Source of the DNA: JAPLKB01 sp964532465
Lineage (GTDB): Bacteria > Desulfobacterota > Syntrophorhabdia > Syntrophorhabdales > Syntrophorhabdaceae
Length of the DNA: 64,000 bases
Direction of reading: 5' to 3'
NCBI GenBank assembly: GCA_964532465.1
Contig: CAZHHX010000003.1
Span: 62,001-126,000, forward strand
The position numbers were made by a program, and so were the translations under genes. The notes beneath the pieces are model-generated. The model made no database searches. It saw only the letters and a list, made by a program, of their open reading frames with translations, and had not been told where the DNA came from. Positions 35,307-42,573 of the stretch are shown piece after piece; the first letter of the stretch is position 1, and the number at the start of each line of letters is the position of its first letter.

Positions 35307-36275
35307 ATGACAGGTCACATGAGACGCCTCTTTGTTTTAATCATTCTGCTCACACTTTTCTCTGTTGGGAATGGTTTTTCTGCAAAGGGACAATCAAAAA
35401 CAACAAACATATTGGTTGGCATTGAGCAGATGCGAAATGATGTTAAAGCCCTTACCTCCATAGACCCGCCCAGGAATTATAAGAACATCAAATCCCTTAA
35501 CAAAAGCGCTGAGTATATTCTGGGAGAATTTAAAAAAACCGGATGCAGAACAGAGATTCAATCATTTGTTTACGATAAGAACGAGTACAGGAATGTAATT
35601 TGCTCATTCGGCCCCGAAGAAGGGGAAAGGATTGTCGTGGGAGCGCACTATGATGTTTATGGAAATCAACCGGGCGCAGACGACAACGCCAGCGGTGTTG
35701 CGGGGCTCCTGGAACTTAGCCGTCTTGTAAACAGTCTGAAGCCCTCACTTAAATACCGCCTTGATTTTACGGCATACACCCTTGAGGAACCGAAATTGTT
35801 CCGCACCCGCCATATGGGGAGCTACGTCCACGCGGAGTCCCTCGCAAACGCAGGCGCTCAGGTCCGCGCCATGATATCGCTTGAAATGATCGGCTATTTT
35901 TCAGACAAGCCTAAATCCCAGAAATACCCGGTATTTTTCCTGAAATGGTTTTATCCTGATACGGGCAATTTTATCGCGGTGGTCGGAAAATGGGGGCAGA
36001 AAGACCTTGTTGAGAGCGTAAGAAAAAATATATCGGAAGCAGCAAATATACCTGTGGAATCAATAACCGCCCCATCATTTCTCCCTGGCATTGATTTTTC
36101 AGACCACCAGAGCTTCTGGCGTTTTAATTACAAGGCGCTGATGATTACCGACACCGCGTTCTACAGGAACCATAACTATCATGAAACCACGGACATGATT
36201 GACACCCTTGATTTCAATAAAATGGCAGAGGTGGTAAAGGGGCTTTATTGGGCCATTCTTAACCTGTCAAACTGA
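35307..36275 (+). CDS. M28 family zinc peptidase (aminopeptidase), exported
   Basis: 322 residues. Signal peptide or N-terminal anchor (residues 6-25, L-F-V-L-I-I-L-L-T-L). Metal ligands H114 and D125 in A-H-Y-D-V and A-D-D-N-A-S-G; E160/E161 (L-E-E-P) as general base and metal ligand, then S-L-E-M-I-G-Y-F and a late S-D-H-Q-S-F-W histidine. Cleaves N-terminal residues from peptides in the periplasm. ATG 35319 is an alternative start. It converges on the LOG-family gene with five bases between stops. Confidence 0.85.
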   Translation: MTGHMRRLFVLIILLTLFSVGNGFSAKGQSKTTNILVGIEQMRNDVKALTSIDPPRNYKNIKSLNKSAEYILGEFKKTGCRTEIQSFVYDKNEYRNVICSFGPEEGERIVVGAHYDVYGNQPGADDNASGVAGLLELSRLVNSLKPSLKYRLDFTAYTLEEPKLFRTRHMGSYVHAESLANAGAQVRAMISLEMIGYFSDKPKSQKYPVFFLKWFYPDTGNFIAVVGKWGQKDLVESVRKNISEAANIPVESITAPSFLPGIDFSDHQSFWRFNYKALMITDTAFYRNHNYHETTDMIDTLDFNKMAEVVKGLYWAILNLSN

Positions 36276-36280
36276 CATTA

Positions 36281-36931
36281 TCATAAAATAACGAATTTTT
36301 TTATGTACTCGGTAATCTCTTCAGGATCATCCATAATCCTGTATATATTCAGGTCTTCTTTGGAAATTTTATTCTGAGACAGAAGTGTTTCGTTAATCCA
36401 ATCCATAAGTCCTTTCCAGTATGAGGAATCAACAAGAATGACAGGAAAGGGCTTCACCTTCCTTGTCTGGATAAGGGTAATAGCTTCAAAACATTCATCC
36501 AGCGTTCCGAATCCGCCAGGCATGATAATATAGGCCATAGCGTATTTTATAAACATGACCTTCCGCACAAAAAAATACCGGTAACTTAATCTAAGCGTTG
36601 AATATGGATTCGGCTTCTGCTCAAAGGGAAGCTCGATATTGATCCCCACCGATTTTACCCCTGCCTCTTTCGCGCCTCTGTTCGCGGCCTCCATTACACC
36701 GCCGCCTCCGCCCGTAATAATATTGAAACCATTCTTTCCAAGCGTTTTCGCCAGCTTAAATGCCTTTTCGTAAAGCGCATCGTTTTTTTGACACCGCGCG
36801 CTGCCGAATATACTGATAGCAGGATTTATATCAGAAAGATTTTCAAATCCCTCCACAAATTCAGCCATAATATGGAACAGCCTCCATGTATCTTTTAACG
36901 TGAATTCATCAATTACATACTGTTTTTCCAT
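36281..36931 (-). CDS. LOG family (TIGR00730) Rossmann protein
   Basis: 216 residues from ATG 36931, chosen over 36970 because AAGGAG lies 6 bases before it. Motifs I-T-G-G-G-G-G-V-M-E-A-A-N-R-G and P-G-G-F-G-T-L-D-E are the nucleotide-binding and catalytic signature of LOG-type phosphoribohydrolases, which release cytokinin-like bases or hydrolyse nucleotide 5'-monophosphates. The bacterial role is uncertain. Single gene on its strand. Confidence 0.88.
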   Translation of the reverse strand: MEKQYVIDEFTLKDTWRLFHIMAEFVEGFENLSDINPAISIFGSARCQKNDALYEKAFKLAKTLGKNGFNIITGGGGGVMEAANRGAKEAGVKSVGINIELPFEQKPNPYSTLRLSYRYFFVRKVMFIKYAMAYIIMPGGFGTLDECFEAITLIQTRKVKPFPVILVDSSYWKGLMDWINETLLSQNKISKEDLNIYRIMDDPEEITEYIKKFVIL

Positions 36932-37027
36932 GGCCGCTCCTTTTTGCCTTGAGATTTGAAATGTTCGCATATATTATTTAGATATTGGCAAAATATGTCA
37001 AATTAAAACGTAAAAAGTCACGTTAAG

Positions 37028-37813
37028 ATGGTTGCTATGGGCGATATACTTATAGGCACAAGCGGTTTTTCCTTTGATGACTGGGTGGGAGAAGTATATC
37101 CCGCGAATATCAAAAAGTATGAAATGCTGCCGTATTACGAAAAGACATTCGGATTCAATACACTTGAAGTAAACTACACATACTACTCGATGCCGTCAAA
37201 AAAGACTATGGAGTCTTTTGCAATGAGAACATCAAGGGATTTCTCTTTTGTAGTTAAAGCGCATAAGAGCCTGACCCATGAGAGAAACAACAGCGTCAAA
37301 GAACAATGCGGGCTCTTTAAGGACGGGGTAAGCCCCCTTGGCGACAACCTGAAGGCCCTTCTTTTTCAGTTTCCTTATGCATTTCTCCCGGACAGCAAAA
37401 ACATGTATTACTTAAAGACGCTGCGGCAGGAGTTTGATAATTATGAATCAGTGGTAGAATTCAGGAATGCAAAATGGTCTGATGATGAATACATTGACGT
37501 TCTGAGAGCGATGTCTTTCGGCTATTGCATTGTTGACGAACCTAAGCTGAAAGGATTGTTACCCTTTCACCCTGCCCTGACGTCAGACACAGGATATTTC
37601 CGTTTTCATGGAAGGAATACAGCATGGTTTAAAGCGCCGACAGAAGTCAGATATGATTATCTTTATTCCGAAAAGGAACTTGAAGAATTTATTGATCCGA
37701 TAATAAATATCGCGAATAAAGCCGGAAATACATTCGTTTATTTTAATAACTGTCATCTCGGCAAGGCTGTAAGGAACGCACAGATGCTGAAAAAAATAGT
37801 GAATAGTCGTTAG
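37028..37813 (+). CDS. DUF72 family protein
   Basis: 261 residues; TIM-barrel-like family. Signature I-G-T-S-G-F-S-F-D-D-W near the N-terminus, N-T-L-E-V-N-Y-T-Y-Y, V-E-F-R-N-A-K-W and a late Y-F-R-F-H-G-R-N. Function of the family is unknown. ATG 37037 is an alternative start. The last codons and the stop (V-N-S-R-stop) lie within a heptanucleotide repeat array, so the C-terminus has probably been rewritten by the repeat. Confidence 0.85.
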   Translation: MVAMGDILIGTSGFSFDDWVGEVYPANIKKYEMLPYYEKTFGFNTLEVNYTYYSMPSKKTMESFAMRTSRDFSFVVKAHKSLTHERNNSVKEQCGLFKDGVSPLGDNLKALLFQFPYAFLPDSKNMYYLKTLRQEFDNYESVVEFRNAKWSDDEYIDVLRAMSFGYCIVDEPKLKGLLPFHPALTSDTGYFRFHGRNTAWFKAPTEVRYDYLYSEKELEEFIDPIINIANKAGNTFVYFNNCHLGKAVRNAQMLKKIVNSR

Positions 37814-37899
37814 TGAAAAGTGAAAAAACCAGTGAAGCGGGTTACGGGTTACGGGTTGATTTGTTTTTCACTATTCACTGTTCACTAACAACTATTCAC
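37799..37899. repeat. inverted heptanucleotide repeat array
   Basis: Left side 37799-37826 is four 7-base units (GTGAATA, GTCGTTA, GTGAAAA, GTGAAAA). Right side 37865-37899 is five units (TTTTCAC, TATTCAC, TGTTCAC, TAACAAC, TATTCAC), the complement pattern, so the two pair as a long stem. Between them GGGTTAC repeats 2.7 times (37839-37857). The left side encodes the end of the DUF72 protein; the right side ends 11 bases before the ROK start. Confidence 0.85.
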
Positions 37900-37910
37900 T
37901 GAGGTCTAAT

Positions 37911-38840
37911 ATGCGTATAGGTATTGATATTGGCGGCACAAAAATTTTAGCCGGTCTGGTTGATGAATCAGGTCAGGTGACTTTCAAAAAGAAAATTCCA
38001 ACTGAAAAAGAAAAAGGTTACACAGGTGTAAGGGGCAATATTGCCGGTCTAATAAAGACGATCATTAAGGAAAGCAATATTGAGATAGAAAGGGTGGGCA
38101 TAGCCTGTGCCGGACAAATTGATAAAACGACTAAAAATATCCTGTTTTCACCGAATCTGGATTGGCACAACGCGCCTTTGAAGGACGATATTGAAAAGAT
38201 GTGCGGCATATATACTCATATTGAAAACGATGTAAACGCGGCAACATACGGTGAATGGAAATTCGGTTTAAAAGAAGTCCCCCAGGATGTAATCGGAGTA
38301 TTCATCGGCACCGGGATCGGAGGCGGAATTATTATAGATAGGAAAATCTACAGAGGATTCTCTCTTGTCGGAGGTGAAGTTGGGCATATTATCGTCAATC
38401 CCTACGGTTACAAATGCCATTGCGGGAACACAGGCTGTTTTGAAGCATACTGCGGCGGTTCATATACAATAGAAAGGGCAAGGACTGAAATCGAGGAAGG
38501 ATATCGAGGCAAGGTATGGGATATCATTGAGGGCAATATTAGCTCACTCCATACAGGTCACATTGAAGAAGCGTATCTGCTGGGAGATATTCTGTGCAGA
38601 AAAATATGGAGAGAGGTTATCGAGTACACGGGCACCGCCCTGGCAAGCCTTGTAAATCTGTTAAACCCTGAAGTTATAATACTTGGCGGCGGTGTTGTAT
38701 ACGGTTCAAAATATTTTATAGAGGATGTGCGGGCCATTATGGAGAAAAGGACAATGCAGGCGTCCCTTGCCGGTTTAAAGATTAAAAAAGCGCAACTCGG
38801 CGAAGATGCCGGTATAGTCGGCGCAGCATTTATCGAGTAA
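37911..38840 (+). CDS. ROK family sugar kinase (glucokinase-like)
   Basis: 309 residues. N-terminal phosphate loop G-I-D-I-G-G-T-K, catalytic aspartate in E-N-D-V-N-A-A, G-T-G-I-G-G-G-I, H-I-I-V and the zinc motif C-H-C-G-N-T-G-C-F-E. Probably phosphorylates glucose at C6, which fits the glucan hydrolases in this window (23762 and 57184). Other ROK proteins act on N-acetylmannosamine or fructose; those cannot be excluded. No DNA-binding domain, so it is a kinase and not a repressor. Confidence 0.9.
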   Translation: MRIGIDIGGTKILAGLVDESGQVTFKKKIPTEKEKGYTGVRGNIAGLIKTIIKESNIEIERVGIACAGQIDKTTKNILFSPNLDWHNAPLKDDIEKMCGIYTHIENDVNAATYGEWKFGLKEVPQDVIGVFIGTGIGGGIIIDRKIYRGFSLVGGEVGHIIVNPYGYKCHCGNTGCFEAYCGGSYTIERARTEIEEGYRGKVWDIIEGNISSLHTGHIEEAYLLGDILCRKIWREVIEYTGTALASLVNLLNPEVIILGGGVVYGSKYFIEDVRAIMEKRTMQASLAGLKIKKAQLGEDAGIVGAAFIE

Positions 38841-38958
38841 GCAGCGGGGGATTTTCTGAAATACTTTAACTGCTTCTTTGCCGGAAATATTTCCTAATTT
38901 ACCCACGATTACACCGCAACAACAATGGGTTGATAATCACAAAAAAAGATGGGAAGCA

Positions 38959-39753
38959 TTATTTTGACAGTTGCAGAATTCTGTAAGCACCTCTTCCCAC
39001 AAGCCCGAAAATTATGGTTCCAACAATCAAGTCGGGCAGTTTGGATGCTGTAAGATATACAATTATTCCTGCTACGATAACGCCAATATTGACGATCACG
39101 TCATTAGACGTAAAGATCATGCTTGCCTGCATATGGGCTTCCTGGTTCCTGGATTTCTGAAGCAGATAAAGGCAAATCGCATTGCCTGCAAGAGCAAGAA
39201 GGGAGATGATGACCATCAGTCGAAAATCTGGTGTCTCTTCATGTCCCACAAAGCGCCTGATAACCTCTACAAATCCCAAAACGGCCAACACCAGTTGAAA
39301 ATAACCTGCTATTCCTGCAACGTTCTTCTTCCGCGAGATCGTTCCACCGACAGCAGAAAGTGACAGCGCATAAACAATGCTGTCTGCCAACATATCGAGG
39401 CTGTCAGCAACAAGCCCCATGGAACGGGCAATAAAACCGGTGAGCATTTCAAGGGCAAAAAAGACGAAATTGATGACAAGAACTTGCCATAGCACCCTTC
39501 TTTCCTGACATTGAGTATCATCCATGTTTACTCCGTCCACCGGTTCCGAGAAAACCAGCTTGGTATCAAGCCGGAGACCTTCAAGGGCTTTAAAGATGTT
39601 ATCGTAACTATCAGTATGACATACCTCCAGTTTACGCCCTGGTATGTCAAACTGCAGGGATTGAATATTCGTCAGTCCTTCCAGCTTCATCCGTATCATT
39701 CGTTCTTCTGAAGGGCAATCCATTTTTGATATGCTGAATATCGTCTTTACCAA
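38959..39753 (-). CDS. cation diffusion facilitator with N-terminal HMA-like domain
   Basis: About 265 residues from a TTG at 39753 with GGAGG 7 bases before it; the longer open frame upstream lacks a site. Residues 1-75 resemble a metal-binding HMA-like ferredoxin fold (F-S-I-S-K-M-D-C-P-S-E-E) but with a single Cys in place of C-x2-C. Membrane helices follow, with A-D-S-L-D-M-L-A-D and F-T-S-N-D-V-I-V-N, the transport-site motifs of CDF exporters. Probably exports Zn2+, Co2+ or similar. Compared with typical CDF proteins, the C-terminal cytoplasmic domain is missing. Confidence 0.75.
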   Translation of the reverse strand: MVKTIFSISKMDCPSEERMIRMKLEGLTNIQSLQFDIPGRKLEVCHTDSYDNIFKALEGLRLDTKLVFSEPVDGVNMDDTQCQERRVLWQVLVINFVFFALEMLTGFIARSMGLVADSLDMLADSIVYALSLSAVGGTISRKKNVAGIAGYFQLVLAVLGFVEVIRRFVGHEETPDFRLMVIISLLALAGNAICLYLLQKSRNQEAHMQASMIFTSNDVIVNIGVIVAGIIVYLTASKLPDLIVGTIIFGLVGRGAYRILQLSK

Positions 39754-39966
39754 AACTTTTCCTCCGCTTTTGTTTATGCCTTCACAAATGCTGTCGTTAC
39801 TTAGTATGCCGGTATCAGCCGTTATTTTAGCACCATGACTGACGGCAAGGCAAACAAAAGTAATAACAGAGTTGCGGACGGAATATTTGTTAAAAAATGA
39901 AAAATGGAGGGGTCCCGTAAAACAGCAGAAAGGGTGAATTGTCTTTCTTCTCAACCAATAAAAAAC

Positions 39967-40161
39967 TTAACCATGTACTTTAGTATGTCGTAAAGAACCA
40001 TTTTCTGTTATCAATTTTTTTGATGCAAGACGGACAACTTTGTGCTTGGCGGCAATTTGAACAGAACGGAGATCAGCACAGATTGCGGAAAGGTCACCCT
40101 GGAATTTTTGCGTATGCTCCATTCGATTTCTCCTAACTTCTTCAACAATAGGATCTTTCAT
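39967..40161 (-). CDS. putative antitoxin of a PIN-domain toxin pair
   Basis: 64 residues, helical, charged, starting D-P-I-V-E-E-V-R-R-N-R. The N-terminal pattern (D-P-I-V-E-E-V-R) is common in small antitoxins paired with PIN toxins as I remember them. It overlaps the toxin gene stop by 4 bases (ATGA), so it is coupled to it and comes second, the reverse of the usual antitoxin-first order. No clear DNA-binding domain. Confidence 0.65.
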   Translation of the reverse strand: MKDPIVEEVRRNRMEHTQKFQGDLSAICADLRSVQIAAKHKVVRLASKKLITENGSLRHTKVHG

Positions 40162-40637
40162 ATATTGACCTCCATAAGTTCTTCAGGTGAGCAGATTTCA
40201 GGACACACAAAGCCCTCACCTTCAATAATTTGCCTGATCATTTTCCGTGTAAACGGATTATTCATGTGGGCAAAATTCCATGTAACAACAACATCAATAC
40301 CGTTTGCCGCTGCCAAGGCGATGTGAAGAGCGTCTTCAGGATATTCAGCAGGTATTGCTTTCCGGGCAATAAGCTTTTCTGCAAGAGATCGTGCCTCGTC
40401 ATCTATGTCGAGCAACGGGAAAGGTTCAATTGCCGCAAGCCGCATTTTTGCCTGATCCGGATCGCCTCTTTTTGCTTCTTCATATACAAGTGCTGAAATA
40501 TAGGTATCGTATTTGGTCAAAAGCTCTGGCCAAAGTTCCCTGGTAGCTTCCTGATGACCGGCAATCAGTATGTCACGGCTTGGCTTTGCGGTAAGATAAC
40601 TGACTACTTTTGTTTCAACATATATCCGTTTTTCCAT
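40158..40637 (-). CDS. PIN-domain toxin (VapC-like)
   Basis: 159 residues. First acidic residue in Y-V-E-T-K-V-V-S-Y-L (Glu in place of Asp), second in V-Y-E-E-A-K-R-G-D, third in E-D-A-L-H-I-A-L-A-A and last near V-T-W-N-F-A-H: all PIN active-site positions are acidic. PIN proteins are Mg2+-dependent endoribonucleases, here likely a growth-arresting toxin neutralised by the downstream small protein. Confidence 0.82.
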   Translation of the reverse strand: MEKRIYVETKVVSYLTAKPSRDILIAGHQEATRELWPELLTKYDTYISALVYEEAKRGDPDQAKMRLAAIEPFPLLDIDDEARSLAEKLIARKAIPAEYPEDALHIALAAANGIDVVVTWNFAHMNNPFTRKMIRQIIEGEGFVCPEICSPEELMEVNI

Positions 40638-40855
40638 GATAAGATACTAACATAATTAATTATTATTCTCAAAGAGAGTATTCTATTATTTGCGGAAGCA
40701 ATTCCGGCAATATATGCGGTTTTTTCTATCATCAATTCTTTCACTATGTTATTATGCTACAGTTCGGCGGCGCTTTCCCTGCTCAAATATGGGAACCTAT
40801 ACATTGATGAACTACCCCGAAGTAAAGCTTCGAGGAAAATATTAATATTTTTATT

Positions 40856-40895
40856 CCGTATCAGCATAAGCGATTGAAGGCTTATGCTGATACGG
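40856..40895. repeat. perfect 16-bp inverted repeat
   Basis: Arms 40856-40871 and 40880-40895 (CCGTATCAGCATAAGC and its exact complement) with an 8-base loop. No T-run follows. It lies in the 494-base non-coding stretch before the phosphomannomutase gene, next to a second, larger inverted repeat. Confidence 0.88.
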
Positions 40896-40907
40896 GTTGA
40901 GTGGGCG

Positions 40908-41034
40908 ACGGCATATCGGTAATGTTCAGGTTTGGATGGGCTGTAAGTCATGCAGGCCGCAGACGTACTCAATGTACGTCGGAGGATCGCAGGACGCGGC
41001 AGACCGCCAAAGATGGACATTCCCGATATGCCGT
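40908..41034. repeat. about 127-base imperfect palindromic element
   Basis: Outer arms ACGGCATATCGG (40908-40919) and CCGATATGCCGT (41023-41034) match exactly, the next 16 bases match with four changes, and an inner GACGTAC...GTACGTC stem closes the centre. The whole segment can fold into one long hairpin. The bases around it (40638-41131) hold no supported gene. It looks like a REP- or MITE-like dispersed element; copy number cannot be judged from one window. Confidence 0.75.
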
Positions 41035-41131
41035 TGACCGACCAAGTGAAAAAAGCAAACAAAATGCTCAAGAACCGGAACAGTACAATAGAAACTTTTG
41101 ATAATACCCATGTGAAACAAGGGAGGCGAAC

Positions 41132-42487
41132 ATGAATAAAGAGATTTTCAGGGAGTATGATATCAGAGGTACGGTGGAACATGACCTGACTGACGATGTT
41201 GTAAGGAATATCGGCAGGTCCCTGGCAACATATATGTCAGACCGCGGCAAAACAAATGCTTCCGTGGCAAGGGACGGCAGACTAAGCTCTGAACATTTTA
41301 AAAATCTGATTGTTGAAGGCATGGTTGAGAGCGGCCTCAGCGTCGTTGACCTCGGTCAGGTACCCACCCCTTTGTTTTATTTCTCTCTCTTCAATCTCGG
41401 GATGGATGGCGGAATCATGGTAACAGGAAGCCACAACCCGCCTGAGTTTAACGGCTTTAAAGTAGCTTGCGGAAAAACCACACTCTTCGGTGATGAGATA
41501 CAGGATTTACGAAAAATAATAGAGGAAGGAAGATTTGTCCACGGAACAGGCTCCTTCAGGGAATATAAAAATATCGTTGAAGATTATTACACGTTTTTAC
41601 GGGGAAATATTAAACTGAATAAGAAATTTAAGGTTGTAATAGATGCCGGAAACGGCGTCGGAGGCGTGGTTGCTCTCCCTATCATGAAGGAAATGGGGCA
41701 GGAAGTAGTAGGCCTTTATTGTGATGTAGACGGACGTTTCCCGAACCATTTCGCAGATCCTACTGTTGAAAAAAATCTTGTTGACCTGAGAAAAACAGTC
41801 ATTGAAACAAAGGCTGATGTGGGCATCGGCTATGACGGCGACGCAGACAGGATCGGCGTGATTGATAACGAGGGAAACATTATCTGGGGCGACTATCTCA
41901 TGATAATCTTAGCAAGGGATATTTTTAAAGATAGAAAAGGCGCCTATTTTGTGTCTGAGGTAAAATGCTCGCAGAACCTCTATGAAGATATTGAAAAGCA
42001 CGGCGGCATTCCTATTATGTGGAAGGCAGGTCATTCGCTGATAAAACAGAAGATGAAGGAAGTAAATGCCGTACTCGGCGGCGAGATGAGCGGTCACATG
42101 TTTTTCGCGGACAGATTCTTCGGATATGATGATGCCATATACGCGTCTTTGCGGTTTCTTGAAATCATGGAAAGGGATGGGAGACCGGTTTCCGAGTTTC
42201 TTAAAGATATCCCGAAGCTGTATTCAACACCTGAGATACGGATAAACTGTCCTGATGAAATAAAGTTCGATGTAGTTAAAAAACTGACTGAATATTATAG
42301 AAGCAAGTTTAAAATTATCGATATAGATGGTGTAAGATTGGTCCTTGATGATGGGTGGGGCCTTGTAAGGGCTTCCAACACAGGGCCTATCCTTGTTTTG
42401 CGGTTTGAGGCGCAGACCGAAGAAGCACTGGAAAGAATCCAGAAAATGGTCAATGAAGACCTTGACCGGATAATAAAGGAGAGATAA
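41132..42487 (+). CDS. manB: phosphomannomutase/phosphoglucomutase
   Basis: 451 residues, family-typical. Start region F-R-E-Y-D-I-R-G-T, phosphoserine loop T-G-S-H-N-P-P, metal loop G-Y-D-G-D-A-D-R-I-G, sugar loop G-E-M-S-G-H and phosphate-binding R-A-S-N-T-G-P near the end. Interconverts hexose 1- and 6-phosphates for nucleotide sugar synthesis. The gene has an AGGGAGG site close to the ATG. PMM or PGM preference cannot be read from sequence. Symbol by family. Confidence 0.88.
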   Translation: MNKEIFREYDIRGTVEHDLTDDVVRNIGRSLATYMSDRGKTNASVARDGRLSSEHFKNLIVEGMVESGLSVVDLGQVPTPLFYFSLFNLGMDGGIMVTGSHNPPEFNGFKVACGKTTLFGDEIQDLRKIIEEGRFVHGTGSFREYKNIVEDYYTFLRGNIKLNKKFKVVIDAGNGVGGVVALPIMKEMGQEVVGLYCDVDGRFPNHFADPTVEKNLVDLRKTVIETKADVGIGYDGDADRIGVIDNEGNIIWGDYLMIILARDIFKDRKGAYFVSEVKCSQNLYEDIEKHGGIPIMWKAGHSLIKQKMKEVNAVLGGEMSGHMFFADRFFGYDDAIYASLRFLEIMERDGRPVSEFLKDIPKLYSTPEIRINCPDEIKFDVVKKLTEYYRSKFKIIDIDGVRLVLDDGWGLVRASNTGPILVLRFEAQTEEALERIQKMVNEDLDRIIKER

Positions 42488-42496
42488 AACTCAATC

Positions 42497-42524
42497 AAGA
42501 ATCATTAATTAAGAATCTTAATTG
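42497..42524. repeat. heptanucleotide tandem repeat
   Basis: Four 7-base units directly after the phosphomannomutase gene: AAGAATC, ATTAATT, AAGAATC, TTAATTG. Degenerate but in exact 7-base register, like the arrays at 37799, 46392, 54558 and 55293. Confidence 0.6.
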
Positions 42525-42573
42525 CCCCTTCTCTGTTCTTAATGCCCCATTCTTCTTTGATTAGAATTATATT

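Noticed and set aside
37839..37857. Telomere-like GGGTTAC repeat
   Set aside because: It is one of several unrelated 7-base repeats in this genome and sits in a hairpin loop; no sign of a linear end.
40757..41182. Open frames on both strands across the phosphomannomutase upstream region
   Set aside because: They overlap two large inverted repeats and their lengths follow from the repeat sequence. No family resemblance or ribosome site.
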